Assembly (NCBI RefSeq): GCF_017875235.1
Contig: NZ_JAGGMI010000014.1
Span: 1-64,000, forward strand
From: Asticcacaulis solisilvae
GTDB lineage: Bacteria; Pseudomonadota; Alphaproteobacteria; Caulobacterales; Caulobacteraceae
Reading direction: 5' to 3'
Length of the DNA stretch: 64,000 bases
The position numbers and the translations under genes were made by a program. Below, in pieces: positions 34,765-42,785 of the stretch. Every line of letters starts with the position of its first letter. The first letter of the stretch is position 1. Below the pieces are notes generated by a model. The model was given only the letters and a program-made list of their open reading frames with translations, made no database searches and was not told the origin of the DNA.

Positions 34765-36813
34765 CTAGACGAACTTCGACAGCAGGCGGATATAGGCCGC
34801 CTGATAACCGTTGGAGACTTCGGTGATCGGCCAGGAATTCAGCGGCCAGCCATCATTGAAATCCTTGTATGACTTCTGTCCCGGCTGCGCGTAAGGCGGT
34901 TTCGGCCGGCTAGTCCCGCACGCCGAGCTGATCGACGGACACCGGCTGTCCCAATCCCACTGGGTCTGGTTGGGCCCACCCGGGATAAAGCCTGGCGGCG
35001 GGCCATAGGTGGAGGTGGCGGCGCTGTCCCACTTGGCCGAGCCGTCGAAGAACCAGGAATGGAATATCTCGTTGGCTGAGTTTTCCGCCCCCAGGCTGGA
35101 CATATTGGTCAGGTAACACAGGCCCAGCGGGTTCACGCCATGAAGGTAGTGAATGTAGTGCGACGCCGCATTGAGATTGTCGGCCACCGTATGCGCCGTG
35201 CCGAGATTATGGACGTTCAGCGCCGTGAACAACAGGCCGACATTGCTCTTGATGGCGTTACTGCCCCAGATGTAGTCGTTGAGAAAGGCCATGTAGGGGT
35301 CGGCCTTGGTCGTGATCTTGCCGCGCGTCCACTCGGAGTTCACGCCGTTGAGGTAGTTGGTGCGGATGGCCGTGACGACCGAGGGGGTCGCACCCGCCAG
35401 TCCCGCATAGTGCAGAAGGGCATCCTGCAAGGTGCCTTCGTACGGCGAGGCGTAATTGCCCCAGCGGATCAGATTGGTTTCAGTATAGTTGCCGTCGACG
35501 AAATTGCGGTAGGCGGTGTTACCCGTCACGTCGTAAAGGTAAATCGCCGCCATCAGCTTGGCCATCAGGCGGCCGCGATCGTCCGTTTCCTGCCCGCCGG
35601 CCCCAAGTCCCTGCGACCCGTTGGACGCGTCATTGTTCTGGAAGGTGACGTTCGGATTGGCGACGGCCCAGGACCAGGCATTTTCCGCGCGTGTCCGCAG
35701 GCCCGAGGCATAGGCGGCCAGCGCGGGTATCGTACCCAGGACCCTGGCGCCCAGGGCGTAGGCCGCCGCGGCGTTGAGCGTGGCCGAAGTGCTGGCCGGC
35801 CCATAGTAGCTGGCCCCCGTGGCCGCCGAGGGGGGAGAGGCGTGGCTCATGCCTACGATCGACAGGACCGAGCCATTGGCCTCCTGCATCCGGCTCAGCC
35901 AGTCCAGGCCCCATTTGGCTTCATCGAGGATATCGGGAATGCCATTGCCGGATTCCGGGATGTTGTAATCGTCCCCCCAGACGCCCGGGTTTTCCCTGTA
36001 GGCGAAAAGCAGGAAGGTTATGTAGCCCGCCGTCCAGCTGGTATATTTGTTGTAGTCGCCGGCGTCGTACCAGCCGCCGGAAAGGTCGCGTTCGGTCGAG
36101 GCGTCGGTCTTGGCGCTGTACAGGCGGGCATTCTTGTCCTGCCCCGGCCCGATGTGCGATGCCCCGTCAGCCCAGCCGGCGCCAGCGTGCACGGCCAGTT
36201 TTTCCTGGCCAGCGCGTTGATAATAGAAACAGCGCACGGCGGCCTTGAGAACAGGCAGGTACACGTCCGCGGCAATCTTGAAGGTGTAGGATTTCACGTT
36301 GCGCTGGGCGTCGCGAATGAAATACTCGCCCGGCGTGATGACGCTGCTGAAGTCGAAATGCCACGCCTTGTCGCCGGAACTGGTATCGGTCGCTCCACCG
36401 TTCCAGGCGACGGGGGCGGCGCTGTGGACAACCGCATTCGTGGCCGCGTTGACCACTTCATAGACCGTGCCCGGCGTGAACGAATCCGAGGCATCGAAGC
36501 TGACAATCGGCGTGCCGTCGGACAGCGTGCCCACCGTATCCCCTTGAGGATCCCGGACAACGGCGATCTTGGTTTGTGCCGGCAGATAGCCGAACTGATC
36601 CACCACGATCGGAATACCGAACTGCATGGTGGCGGGTTTTACTGACGCCGAGGAGGAAGAGGAGGACGAAGAAGATGACGACGCGCCGCCCCCTCCTCCC
36701 CCGCCGCTGGAACCACCGCTTCCACCGCCGCAGCTCATCAGTCCCATCGGCACCAGGGCGACGCCCGCCGCCAACAGAAGCTTGCGGCGATTGCTGTCGA
36801 AACCTTGTTTCAT
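34765..36813 (-). CDS. GH9 endoglucanase, Tat lipoprotein with Gly/Ser linker
   Basis: 682 residues. The N-terminus has a twin arginine (SNRRKLLLAAG), a lipobox (GLMSC, Cys at about 28), then Gly-rich and an 11-Ser linker. An Ig-like N-terminal domain (about 60-170) precedes the GH9 barrel, in which GGWYDAGDYNKYTSW holds the catalytic Asp pair; HGVNPLGLCYLTNM and ENSANEIFHSW form the C-terminal active-site region with the Glu. It cleaves beta-1,4-glucan backbones of cellulose or xyloglucan on the cell surface or in the periplasm. The ATG at 36813 has AGGAA upstream; the frame to 36846 is not needed. Confidence 0.92.
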   Translation of the reverse strand: MKQGFDSNRRKLLLAAGVALVPMGLMSCGGGSGGSSGGGGGGGASSSSSSSSSSSASVKPATMQFGIPIVVDQFGYLPAQTKIAVVRDPQGDTVGTLSDGTPIVSFDASDSFTPGTVYEVVNAATNAVVHSAAPVAWNGGATDTSSGDKAWHFDFSSVITPGEYFIRDAQRNVKSYTFKIAADVYLPVLKAAVRCFYYQRAGQEKLAVHAGAGWADGASHIGPGQDKNARLYSAKTDASTERDLSGGWYDAGDYNKYTSWTAGYITFLLFAYRENPGVWGDDYNIPESGNGIPDILDEAKWGLDWLSRMQEANGSVLSIVGMSHASPPSAATGASYYGPASTSATLNAAAAYALGARVLGTIPALAAYASGLRTRAENAWSWAVANPNVTFQNNDASNGSQGLGAGGQETDDRGRLMAKLMAAIYLYDVTGNTAYRNFVDGNYTETNLIRWGNYASPYEGTLQDALLHYAGLAGATPSVVTAIRTNYLNGVNSEWTRGKITTKADPYMAFLNDYIWGSNAIKSNVGLLFTALNVHNLGTAHTVADNLNAASHYIHYLHGVNPLGLCYLTNMSSLGAENSANEIFHSWFFDGSAKWDSAATSTYGPPPGFIPGGPNQTQWDWDSRCPSISSACGTSRPKPPYAQPGQKSYKDFNDGWPLNSWPITEVSNGYQAAYIRLLSKFV
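36649..36681 (-). repeat. Poly-serine codon run in the GH9 linker
   Basis: Eleven consecutive serine codons of mixed type (TCG, TCA, TCT, TCC) directly after a glycine stretch. Mixed codons argue that the serine run itself is selected rather than a simple nucleotide slippage product. Confidence 0.85.
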
Positions 36814-36963
36814 CTTGCGTTCCTTCCTGTCTGAACGCCTGACCACCTGTTATCGCGGCCGCTTTATTTTCATTTTCCACTGTGACTCGTCACAACAGCC
36901 CGTTGCTTGACGGTGAAGGGATACGGGCCACATGCGACGTCAGACGGCACACGCGCCAAACTG

Positions 36964-36976
36964 CCATATATGAAAA
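36964..36976. promoter_or_regulatory. CATATATG operator-like site upstream of GH9
   Basis: On the minus strand this reads TTTTCATATATGG, about 150 bases upstream of the GH9 start. The 12-mer TTTTCATATATG occurs again upstream of the IclR gene (53352-53363), and a related palindrome precedes the TonB receptor. Confidence 0.45.
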
Positions 36977-37033
36977 GAACTTTCAATTACGAAAATTCAA
37001 CAGTTTCTTGCCGAACCTCCACTGAAGCGGCTG

Positions 37034-37063
37034 AAGTACGGACCTGACGGCAAGTCCGTACTT
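37034..37063 (-). terminator. Intergenic hairpin after GH5
   Basis: Perfect 10-bp arms (37034-37043 with 37054-37063) and a 10-base loop, 15 bases past the GH5 stop. No T-tract follows on the minus strand, so termination is uncertain. Confidence 0.45.
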
Positions 37064-37078
37064 AATTGGTGCGACGGC

Positions 37079-38386
37079 CTATTTCTTGCCGGCACCGATG
37101 AGCAGGGCATCCAGCATCGCCTGATCCTTGACGGCAAGCGTCGTGCGGTCGATGAGGCCGCCGGTGTCCCAGAAGAAGGGCGCGGTGCCGTTGGCGACCG
37201 CCTGCTGGGTGACATACTTGTTCCAGAAGTCCACAGAGGCGTTGTGCTTGGGCATGTCCAGTGGCTGGGTTTTGCGCCAGGCGCCGTACTCACCGACGAT
37301 GACCGGGATGCCCTTGTCGACGAAGTTGGTCTTCATCGCCAGCATCTGCTGATCGACATAGGGTTCTTCGCTATGTGTCGCGTTGCGGTCCGGCTCGATG
37401 GTGGAATGATTGCCACTGCCCCAGTAGTAGAACATCTTGCCCCACGATGCGTCCTGGTCGATGATCATGAACTGCGACGGGGCATAGTAATGGACTTCGA
37501 ACATCAGACGGTTCGCCGTTGTGTCGGTAGGCATACCCGGCCATAGCGACACGGCATATTCGGTGTTGGTTTGCGGCGACTGAACGATGAGGGTGCGGTA
37601 GGCGTTTCTGCCGCCGGTCGATCGCACGGCATCGATAAAGGTCTGGTGGTAACTGACCAGGACGGTCGTATTCGGCGCCGTATTGGCGTCAGGCTCGTTC
37701 GCACTGGCGAAGATCAGGCGCTCATCAAAATCGCGCAGGTGGGTGGCGATCTGCTCCCAGAATGCTTTTTGCTTTGCGTTGACGGCATCCTTGCTGGCGG
37801 CGTCGACATGTTTTTCCAGCCATCCGCCATCCCAGTGGATGTTGAGCACGACATACAGGTCGGCGTTGATGCAGTACTGCACGACGGCCTTCACGCGGTC
37901 GAGCCAGGTGGCTGAAATCTGCGCTGTGGTCTGGTTTGCGTATCCGTCCCATGAGCAAGGCAGACGGATAGCGTCGAAGCCCAGGGCCTTGTACCGATCC
38001 ACCAGCGCCTGGGTAATAAGCGGATTGCCCCAGTTCGTTTCGCCGCCGATGGCCTCCATCGTGTTACCGATGTTGATTCCCAGTTTGATCTTGGCGGAAA
38101 TCTGCGCCGCCGTGCTGGTCATGCCGGTCGCGTTGGCCGCGATCGGGCTGGTATTGTAGCTGGGATAGAGGCCACTTGAAGAGGAAGAAGACGAGGACGA
38201 AGACGACGATGAGGATGAAGACGATGAGGATGACGAACTCGAGCCGCCGCCCCCACCGCCGCCTGAACCGCCGCCCGAGCCGCCACCGCCGCCTCCGCAG
38301 GCAATAAGCGCGATGGGCAGGAGACTGCTGCCCGCCGCGGCCAATAGCTTGCGGCGATTGTACTCAGTTGACGACGTCATCATCAT
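37079..38386 (-). CDS. GH5 endoglucanase, Tat lipoprotein with 23-Ser linker
   Basis: 435 residues. The N-terminal module is twin arginine (YNRRKLLAAAG), lipobox (ALIAC), Gly-rich stretch and 23 serines, followed by a GH5 barrel. Motifs: LGINIGNTMEAIGGETNWGN, the acid/base Glu in FASANEPDAN and the nucleophile Glu in VIVGEYGAWR. The family includes endo-beta-1,4-glucanases and xyloglucanases. The anchor module is near-identical in design to that of the adjacent GH9 enzyme. Three ATG codons are in tandem at 38386-38378 after AGGGAG; the second or third has better spacing, so the start is uncertain by two residues. Confidence 0.92.
   Translation of the reverse strand: MMMTSSTEYNRRKLLAAAGSSLLPIALIACGGGGGGSGGGSGGGGGGGSSSSSSSSSSSSSSSSSSSSSSSGLYPSYNTSPIAANATGMTSTAAQISAKIKLGINIGNTMEAIGGETNWGNPLITQALVDRYKALGFDAIRLPCSWDGYANQTTAQISATWLDRVKAVVQYCINADLYVVLNIHWDGGWLEKHVDAASKDAVNAKQKAFWEQIATHLRDFDERLIFASANEPDANTAPNTTVLVSYHQTFIDAVRSTGGRNAYRTLIVQSPQTNTEYAVSLWPGMPTDTTANRLMFEVHYYAPSQFMIIDQDASWGKMFYYWGSGNHSTIEPDRNATHSEEPYVDQQMLAMKTNFVDKGIPVIVGEYGAWRKTQPLDMPKHNASVDFWNKYVTQQAVANGTAPFFWDTGGLIDRTTLAVKDQAMLDALLIGAGKK
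38174..38242 (-). repeat. Poly-serine codon run in the GH5 linker
   Basis: Twenty-three consecutive serine codons using TCG, TCA, TCT, TCC and AGT, about twice the length of the run in the neighbouring GH9 gene. Confidence 0.88.
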
Positions 38387-38505
38387 TACTCCCTGAAAGA
38401 CTGTATTTTTTCATCGGCGCCTGACACGGCGACGTATCCCACGGCCCGGCTTCCCATACGGCAGGCGCACGTGGTATGGCTATTAGGCCGCCACAGCCCG
38501 ATTTA

Positions 38506-38538
38506 TTCAAATGTAAAATGTAATTTTAAATGTAAATT
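38506..38538. promoter_or_regulatory. Tandem AT-rich boxes upstream of GH5
   Basis: TTCAAATGTAAAAT (38506-38519) and a second related copy TTTAAATGTAAATT (38525-38538), about 120-150 bases upstream of the GH5 start. They match the WTCAAATRTAAAWT box found three times upstream of the TonB receptor. Confidence 0.5.
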
Positions 38539-38575
38539 GTTTGGTGGTGTTGTGTCGTTGTCACAATGTCGCCTG

Positions 38576-38607
38576 AAAAGGGCTTTGAGGTTAGCGCCCC
38601 AAAGCCC
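38576..38607 (-). terminator. Intrinsic terminator after GH27
   Basis: Stem GGGCTTTG/CAAAGCCC (38580-38587 with 38600-38607), then TTTT on the minus strand, 12 bases past the GH27 stop. The remaining 38387-38575 interval holds the GH5 upstream boxes. Confidence 0.65.
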
Positions 38608-38619
38608 AAACGCGTCCGC

Positions 38620-40551
38620 CTAATCCTTGAACAAGGCAGCATTACCCCACGTAACTACGGTCGGCACTTTGTTTTTCGTGGCAGCGCCCCGTGCAACCAA
38701 TTCGACAATCTTCACGCCGGCGATATCGGCCTGCAAGGTCTGCACGGCTTGGCCGAAGCGCGCCGGCCTGGAGGTCGCGAGCAGCTTCCCGTCGCCATAA
38801 ACCGAGAAGGTCACGGCGTCGTCCGTATCGAAGGTCGAATCGTCTATTCCGACTTCGGCCACGAAGCGGCGGAAGCCACCGTCGGCCCGGACCTCGAACC
38901 GGGAGTTGGCCAGGACGCCCAACCCCGTCTCATACATTCTGCCATTGACGCGCAAGGCCTGCCGGTACGGCGTGGCGTCAGCCTGGGCGCCCCCCCAACC
39001 GGTATAAGCCGGCGGTTCACCGGTGTCGGTCGTACCCGCCCAGGGATTTTTCATGCGATGGATGGTGGGATCCGGCTGCGGCAGTACCACGCCGTCGACA
39101 GCCGGATTTACCCGGCCTGGCATTTCCGACAGATAAAGGCCATCGGCCAGGGTGCGTGCGCCTGTGGCGTCGAAAATAAGGGTCTGGCGCGGGGCGAGTT
39201 GCAGTTTCGTTTCGCCGGTAAAGGCAGGAAGCGTGTTTCCGCTCCACAGGTCCCTGAGCGTAACCGGCGACGTTCCGGCGAGCTTCAGGTGGCGAGCCGT
39301 CAGGGTTACGTCCGTCGGCGCCAGTCCACGGTTGAAGATCGCGACGGCCTTGTGGCCGTTGCTGAGCGTCTTGACCAGTATCTGGACATCGTCGCTGTCA
39401 TAGGCCAGCACGGCCTGGTTCCCTGCCCGATCCTGATTGACGGCGATGATGTCGCTGTTGCCCAGAATGTCCATCAGCGATTGCGGCGCATTTCGCAGGT
39501 CGTAGCCGATCAGAAGTGGCGCCGACAGCATTGACCACAGCGCAAAGTGCGACTTCGCCTCGGTCAGGTGATGCTCATCGAAGTCGCCATGACCGATGAA
39601 GAGCATGTCGGGATCGTTCCACGAACCCGGATGGGCATAAAGCGCGCGGTTGGCGGCACTGTCGAAATTGGCCAGCATCCGCGTCCAGTTGGGTGTGATG
39701 TCATCGCTTGTGCGTGACAGGTTGCCGACGTCCTTTGCCCAGGCACGAACGTCGGCCGCCCCCCAGGCGCAAATCGAGAAGATATAGTCACCGTCGGGAT
39801 TTTCCCGGCGCATCGCATCAGCGACCTGCTCGTAAAGCTTGCGGACGGCGGGAATGTCCGTGCGGCGGATCTCGGTAAAATCGATCAGCGGCCCCAGCGC
39901 GCGGTATTGGCCGGCCTTGACGCGCGCGTTATCCGGGCCGAAGGCGCGGATGCCGCAGGCATCGACCTTGATATAGTCGAACGCCCATTCGCCAAAATAC
40001 AGCTTGATATCCTGTTCGACGTGGCCGTAGAGCCCGACCTCACGCTCGGCGACCGTGCCCTCCGGCAGGTTCTTCGCGTTCGGTGCAAAAGCCTGCGAGC
40101 AGTTGTTGGCGCCAATATCCGAGTAGATGCCGGCCTTCAGGCCCATGGCATGAATCCGGTCGGTGAATGGCTTGAAGCTGGTCTCTTCCGGTCCGCCGAC
40201 GGCGGCCGACGGGAAGATGGAGGTGCGCACGATCATGCGGCCATCGGTCGTGCGGCGCTTCAGCCACCAGCCATCGTCGATATTGATGTAGCGGTAGCCT
40301 TTCGCCGCCAGACCGCTATCGACTATGACCTTGGCGGAATCGAGAACCTTGGCTTCCGTGATGTCGGTATGGAAGGCATTCCATGAGTTCCACCCCATGG
40401 GCGGCGTAGCGGCCTGTCCCGTCGTCACCGCGCTCCAGCGCCCTGTCGGCGCCAGTGGATCGGTGGCGGCATAGGCTCCGCTACCGCAAATGAAGGCAAG
40501 TGCAAGGCCACCAACAAGCCCGCGACCAAATCGTGTCATGACGTTTTCCAT
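38620..40551 (-). CDS. GH27 alpha-galactosidase with C-terminal NPCBM domain
   Basis: 643 residues: signal peptide (to about residue 28), GH27 barrel and beta-sandwich, then an NPCBM domain (about 500-643, GRMYETGLGVLANSRFEVRA). Barrel motifs are PPMGWNSWNAFH, YINIDDGWWLKR, the nucleophile Asp in FDYIKVDACGI and the acid/base region SWNDPDMLFIGH. It removes alpha-1,6-galactose or similar alpha-galactosyl or beta-L-arabinopyranosyl ends. Two starts are possible, 40551 and 40539; the second places the signal peptide at the N-terminus. It lies downstream of the esterase, separated by a long hairpin. Confidence 0.92.
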   Translation of the reverse strand: MENVMTRFGRGLVGGLALAFICGSGAYAATDPLAPTGRWSAVTTGQAATPPMGWNSWNAFHTDITEAKVLDSAKVIVDSGLAAKGYRYINIDDGWWLKRRTTDGRMIVRTSIFPSAAVGGPEETSFKPFTDRIHAMGLKAGIYSDIGANNCSQAFAPNAKNLPEGTVAEREVGLYGHVEQDIKLYFGEWAFDYIKVDACGIRAFGPDNARVKAGQYRALGPLIDFTEIRRTDIPAVRKLYEQVADAMRRENPDGDYIFSICAWGAADVRAWAKDVGNLSRTSDDITPNWTRMLANFDSAANRALYAHPGSWNDPDMLFIGHGDFDEHHLTEAKSHFALWSMLSAPLLIGYDLRNAPQSLMDILGNSDIIAVNQDRAGNQAVLAYDSDDVQILVKTLSNGHKAVAIFNRGLAPTDVTLTARHLKLAGTSPVTLRDLWSGNTLPAFTGETKLQLAPRQTLIFDATGARTLADGLYLSEMPGRVNPAVDGVVLPQPDPTIHRMKNPWAGTTDTGEPPAYTGWGGAQADATPYRQALRVNGRMYETGLGVLANSRFEVRADGGFRRFVAEVGIDDSTFDTDDAVTFSVYGDGKLLATSRPARFGQAVQTLQADIAGVKIVELVARGAATKNKVPTVVTWGNAALFKD

Positions 40552-40568
40552 AGCGTTTATCCACTTAT

Positions 40569-40607
40569 GCGTAGGCGCGTGAGATTTCGTGTCTCACGCG
40601 CCTACGC
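40569..40607 (-). terminator. 16-bp intercistronic hairpin between esterase and GH27
   Basis: Perfect inverted repeat 40569-40584 with 40592-40607, 7-base loop, filling almost the whole 58-base gap. It lacks a T-tract on the minus strand (a T-rich stretch follows only on the plus strand), so it may be a partial terminator or RNA-stability element setting GH27 expression. Confidence 0.5.
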
Positions 40608-40609
40608 TC

Positions 40610-42586
40610 TTATTTTATATCCAGGGCGAACGTTGACGCCGGAAGATCGGCTGCGTCGTAAAGGTTGAGAATGGGCGCGTCCGACCACCCGAAACGCACC
40701 GATTTCGCATCCTCGCTCCCCGCGCCCGGGAGGACGACGGAACCGCCTTCGACATGCGCACTGGCGAAATGGCAGGATGCCTCGCATACCTCAAAGCCCA
40801 GCAGGTCCTTGCCACCGTACGCCTTAAGGGCGCCGTTGACATCCGAAAAATCGACGACCAGATCGTTGCCGCGGCGATATGCGCGCTCCGGCCGTGGTCC
40901 CAGCTTCAACGCTTCGCCATACGCCACCTTGCGCGCGGCCAGCGCCAGCCTCAGACCAACCTGACGTTTCTGCGTCGGGTGAATGTCGAAACGATCGCCG
41001 ACGTCATAGCTTACGGCCATGCCGACGCGCTTGTCGTCCTGCTCGAGGCGACGCTGGACATCGCGCACCCCTCCCCAGCCCGATTCATAGGGAACATCCT
41101 GAGGTGTACCGAACGTACTGAGCTGGACCGGAAGAAACGGCAGGTCCGGCGCGTGAAACCGTGCGCGCCAGTCTTTGACCAGGGCCGGCAGAAGCTTTGC
41201 GTACAGCGCCGGGTCACCGGCGTTCGACTCACCTTGGTACCAGGCAACGCCTTTCAGGGTGTATGGCACCAGCGGCGCGATCATCCCGTTGTACAGCACA
41301 GAAGGTCCCCCGGCTTCCGCCCACGGCGCGGTCGGCGCGGCGCCGACGGTCCGGATATCGGCGCCGATATGGTACCGCCACTCCGACGAGAGCGCGATAC
41401 GCTCTCCGGCATCGAGGGTCAGCGCACGATCGGCCGGCGCACCATGCAGGCCGCCGCCACCGCCCGTGTCCAGAACACGTATAGCGATGACATTCGCGCC
41501 GGCCTTCAGCACCCCCTTGGGAAGAGTGTAATGCCGTGGCTGGTTCCATCCGTCGGTCGCGCCGACCCATTTGCCGTTTACCCAGGTCGTGTCGGAATCG
41601 TCTATCGGCCCGAGGTCGATGGCCACGGCGCGCGCCGCCTGCTCAGCGGTCAGCGTGATCGTCTGACGATACCAAACGATGCCGTCGAACGCCTTCAAAG
41701 CGGCGATCCCGCTGTTTTCCCAGGCGCCCGCCGCGACGAGGGAGGGCCATTGCTTATCCGCGAACTTCGGGCTCGACCACTGGCCGGCTTGCGCAAAATC
41801 CGGATCGCGGGTGCGCCACCAGTTGTCGGTATAGGTCTTCCAGTTTGCAAGCGCGGTCTTGGGATCGGTCCGATACAGATCCACGACCTTCAGGTTCTCG
41901 CTCATTTCGCTGACGGAAGCCAGGCCCTCCCGGCTGACCCACAGCTGCGCCGCCGTGCCGCCCCAGGAGGCATGAATCATCCCCTGCGGCACATGGTAGG
42001 TATCCGCGAGTTGCCGCGCCATGAAATAACATACGGCCGACGTATTGGCCGCAGATGCCGGTGCCGACACCTGCCATTGTGTTGCCTTGGCGAATCCGGT
42101 CGTCGGCTGCGGTTGCGAGTTGCGTGGCACGTCGAAGATGCGCAGCGCCGGATTGGATGCGCCTGCTACCTCCCCGCCCCCGTTCGTTGCGTCCTTGAGC
42201 GCAAACTCCATGTTCGACTGGCCCGAACACAGCCAGACGTCGCCGACCAGGATATCCTGCAGGGTCTGGGTATGCCCGCCCGAATCCGTAAGCGTCAGGA
42301 CGTAAGGGCCACCCGCCTTCTGCTGCGGCAGCGTCAGCGAAAATACACCCGATGCATCCGCTCGTCCGCTGGCGCTTGCCAGTATCTGGCCGCCGCCTGA
42401 CAGGCTCAGGCTCACCTCTGAATTGGGCGCCGCCCGCCCCCAGACGGCGACCGGCTTGTCCCGCTGCAAGACGGCGTGATCGGCGAACACCGGCGCAAGC
42501 CCAAAAGCCTCCTGCGCCTGAGCGCCCGCCGCTCCGGCCAGCGAAAGCAGGCCCGCGATCAGTCCCGTAGCAATCCGGTTTTTCAT
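40610..42586 (-). CDS. SGNH carbohydrate esterase (sialate O-acetylesterase family, CE20-like)
   Basis: 658 residues with a Sec signal peptide (1-24). The SGNH hydrolase domain is split: block I GDVWLCSGQSNMEFALKD with the nucleophile Ser near residue 124, and the catalytic D-x-x-H in VGDRFDIHPTQKRQ near residue 570. Between them lies an inserted jelly-roll domain (about 255-410), the arrangement of sialate O-acetylesterase-like enzymes that act on plant polysaccharides, including CE20 xyloglucan acetylesterases. In this locus deacetylation of galactosyl side chains is the likely role. The gene is preceded by two inverted repeats. Confidence 0.87.
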   Translation of the reverse strand: MKNRIATGLIAGLLSLAGAAGAQAQEAFGLAPVFADHAVLQRDKPVAVWGRAAPNSEVSLSLSGGGQILASASGRADASGVFSLTLPQQKAGGPYVLTLTDSGGHTQTLQDILVGDVWLCSGQSNMEFALKDATNGGGEVAGASNPALRIFDVPRNSQPQPTTGFAKATQWQVSAPASAANTSAVCYFMARQLADTYHVPQGMIHASWGGTAAQLWVSREGLASVSEMSENLKVVDLYRTDPKTALANWKTYTDNWWRTRDPDFAQAGQWSSPKFADKQWPSLVAAGAWENSGIAALKAFDGIVWYRQTITLTAEQAARAVAIDLGPIDDSDTTWVNGKWVGATDGWNQPRHYTLPKGVLKAGANVIAIRVLDTGGGGGLHGAPADRALTLDAGERIALSSEWRYHIGADIRTVGAAPTAPWAEAGGPSVLYNGMIAPLVPYTLKGVAWYQGESNAGDPALYAKLLPALVKDWRARFHAPDLPFLPVQLSTFGTPQDVPYESGWGGVRDVQRRLEQDDKRVGMAVSYDVGDRFDIHPTQKRQVGLRLALAARKVAYGEALKLGPRPERAYRRGNDLVVDFSDVNGALKAYGGKDLLGFEVCEASCHFASAHVEGGSVVLPGAGSEDAKSVRFGWSDAPILNLYDAADLPASTFALDIK

Positions 42587-42611
42587 AGTGCGAATTCCTT
42601 TAGAGCGATAT

Positions 42612-42637
42612 GGCGAAAAGTGTAAGCGGTTTTCGCC
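42612..42637. promoter_or_regulatory. Leader hairpin upstream of the esterase gene
   Basis: GGCGAAAA (42612-42619) pairs with TTTTCGCC (42630-42637) across a 10-base loop, 26-51 bases upstream of the esterase ATG. It could act as an operator or an mRNA leader structure. Confidence 0.35.
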
Positions 42638-42663
42638 TTAAATATCGCGACAAAACAAAAACT

Positions 42664-42704
42664 TAGATCGGTATGATGTTTCCAATTAAAATCATACCGA
42701 TCTA
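42664..42704. repeat. 14-bp perfect inverted repeat upstream of the esterase gene
   Basis: Arms TAGATCGGTATGAT (42664-42677) and its exact complement (42691-42704), separated by 13 AT-rich bases, about 80-115 bases upstream of the esterase start. The spacing suits an operator for a dimeric regulator; a terminator is unlikely because no T-tract follows. Confidence 0.5.
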
Positions 42705-42727
42705 GTCCGAGATATTTCAGAGCCGAC

Positions 42728-42755
42728 CGCACCCGGTGTTCTTCATGCGGGTGCG
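42728..42755 (-). terminator. Hairpin after GH42
   Basis: CGCACCCG (42728-42735) and CGGGTGCG (42748-42755) form an 8-bp GC stem about 30 bases past the GH42 stop. No T-tract, so termination is only possible. Confidence 0.35.
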
Positions 42756-42785
42756 ACGGCATCAGTGTGAGTTTGGCGTTTAATG

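Noticed and set aside
38174-38242. Serine codon run as a CRISPR-like or tandem DNA repeat
   Set aside because: It is a coding poly-serine linker with varied codons and no spacer structure.
40754-42400. Plus-strand open frame of 548 codons opposite the esterase
   Set aside because: Antisense shadow; Arg/Cys/Pro-rich composition and no family.
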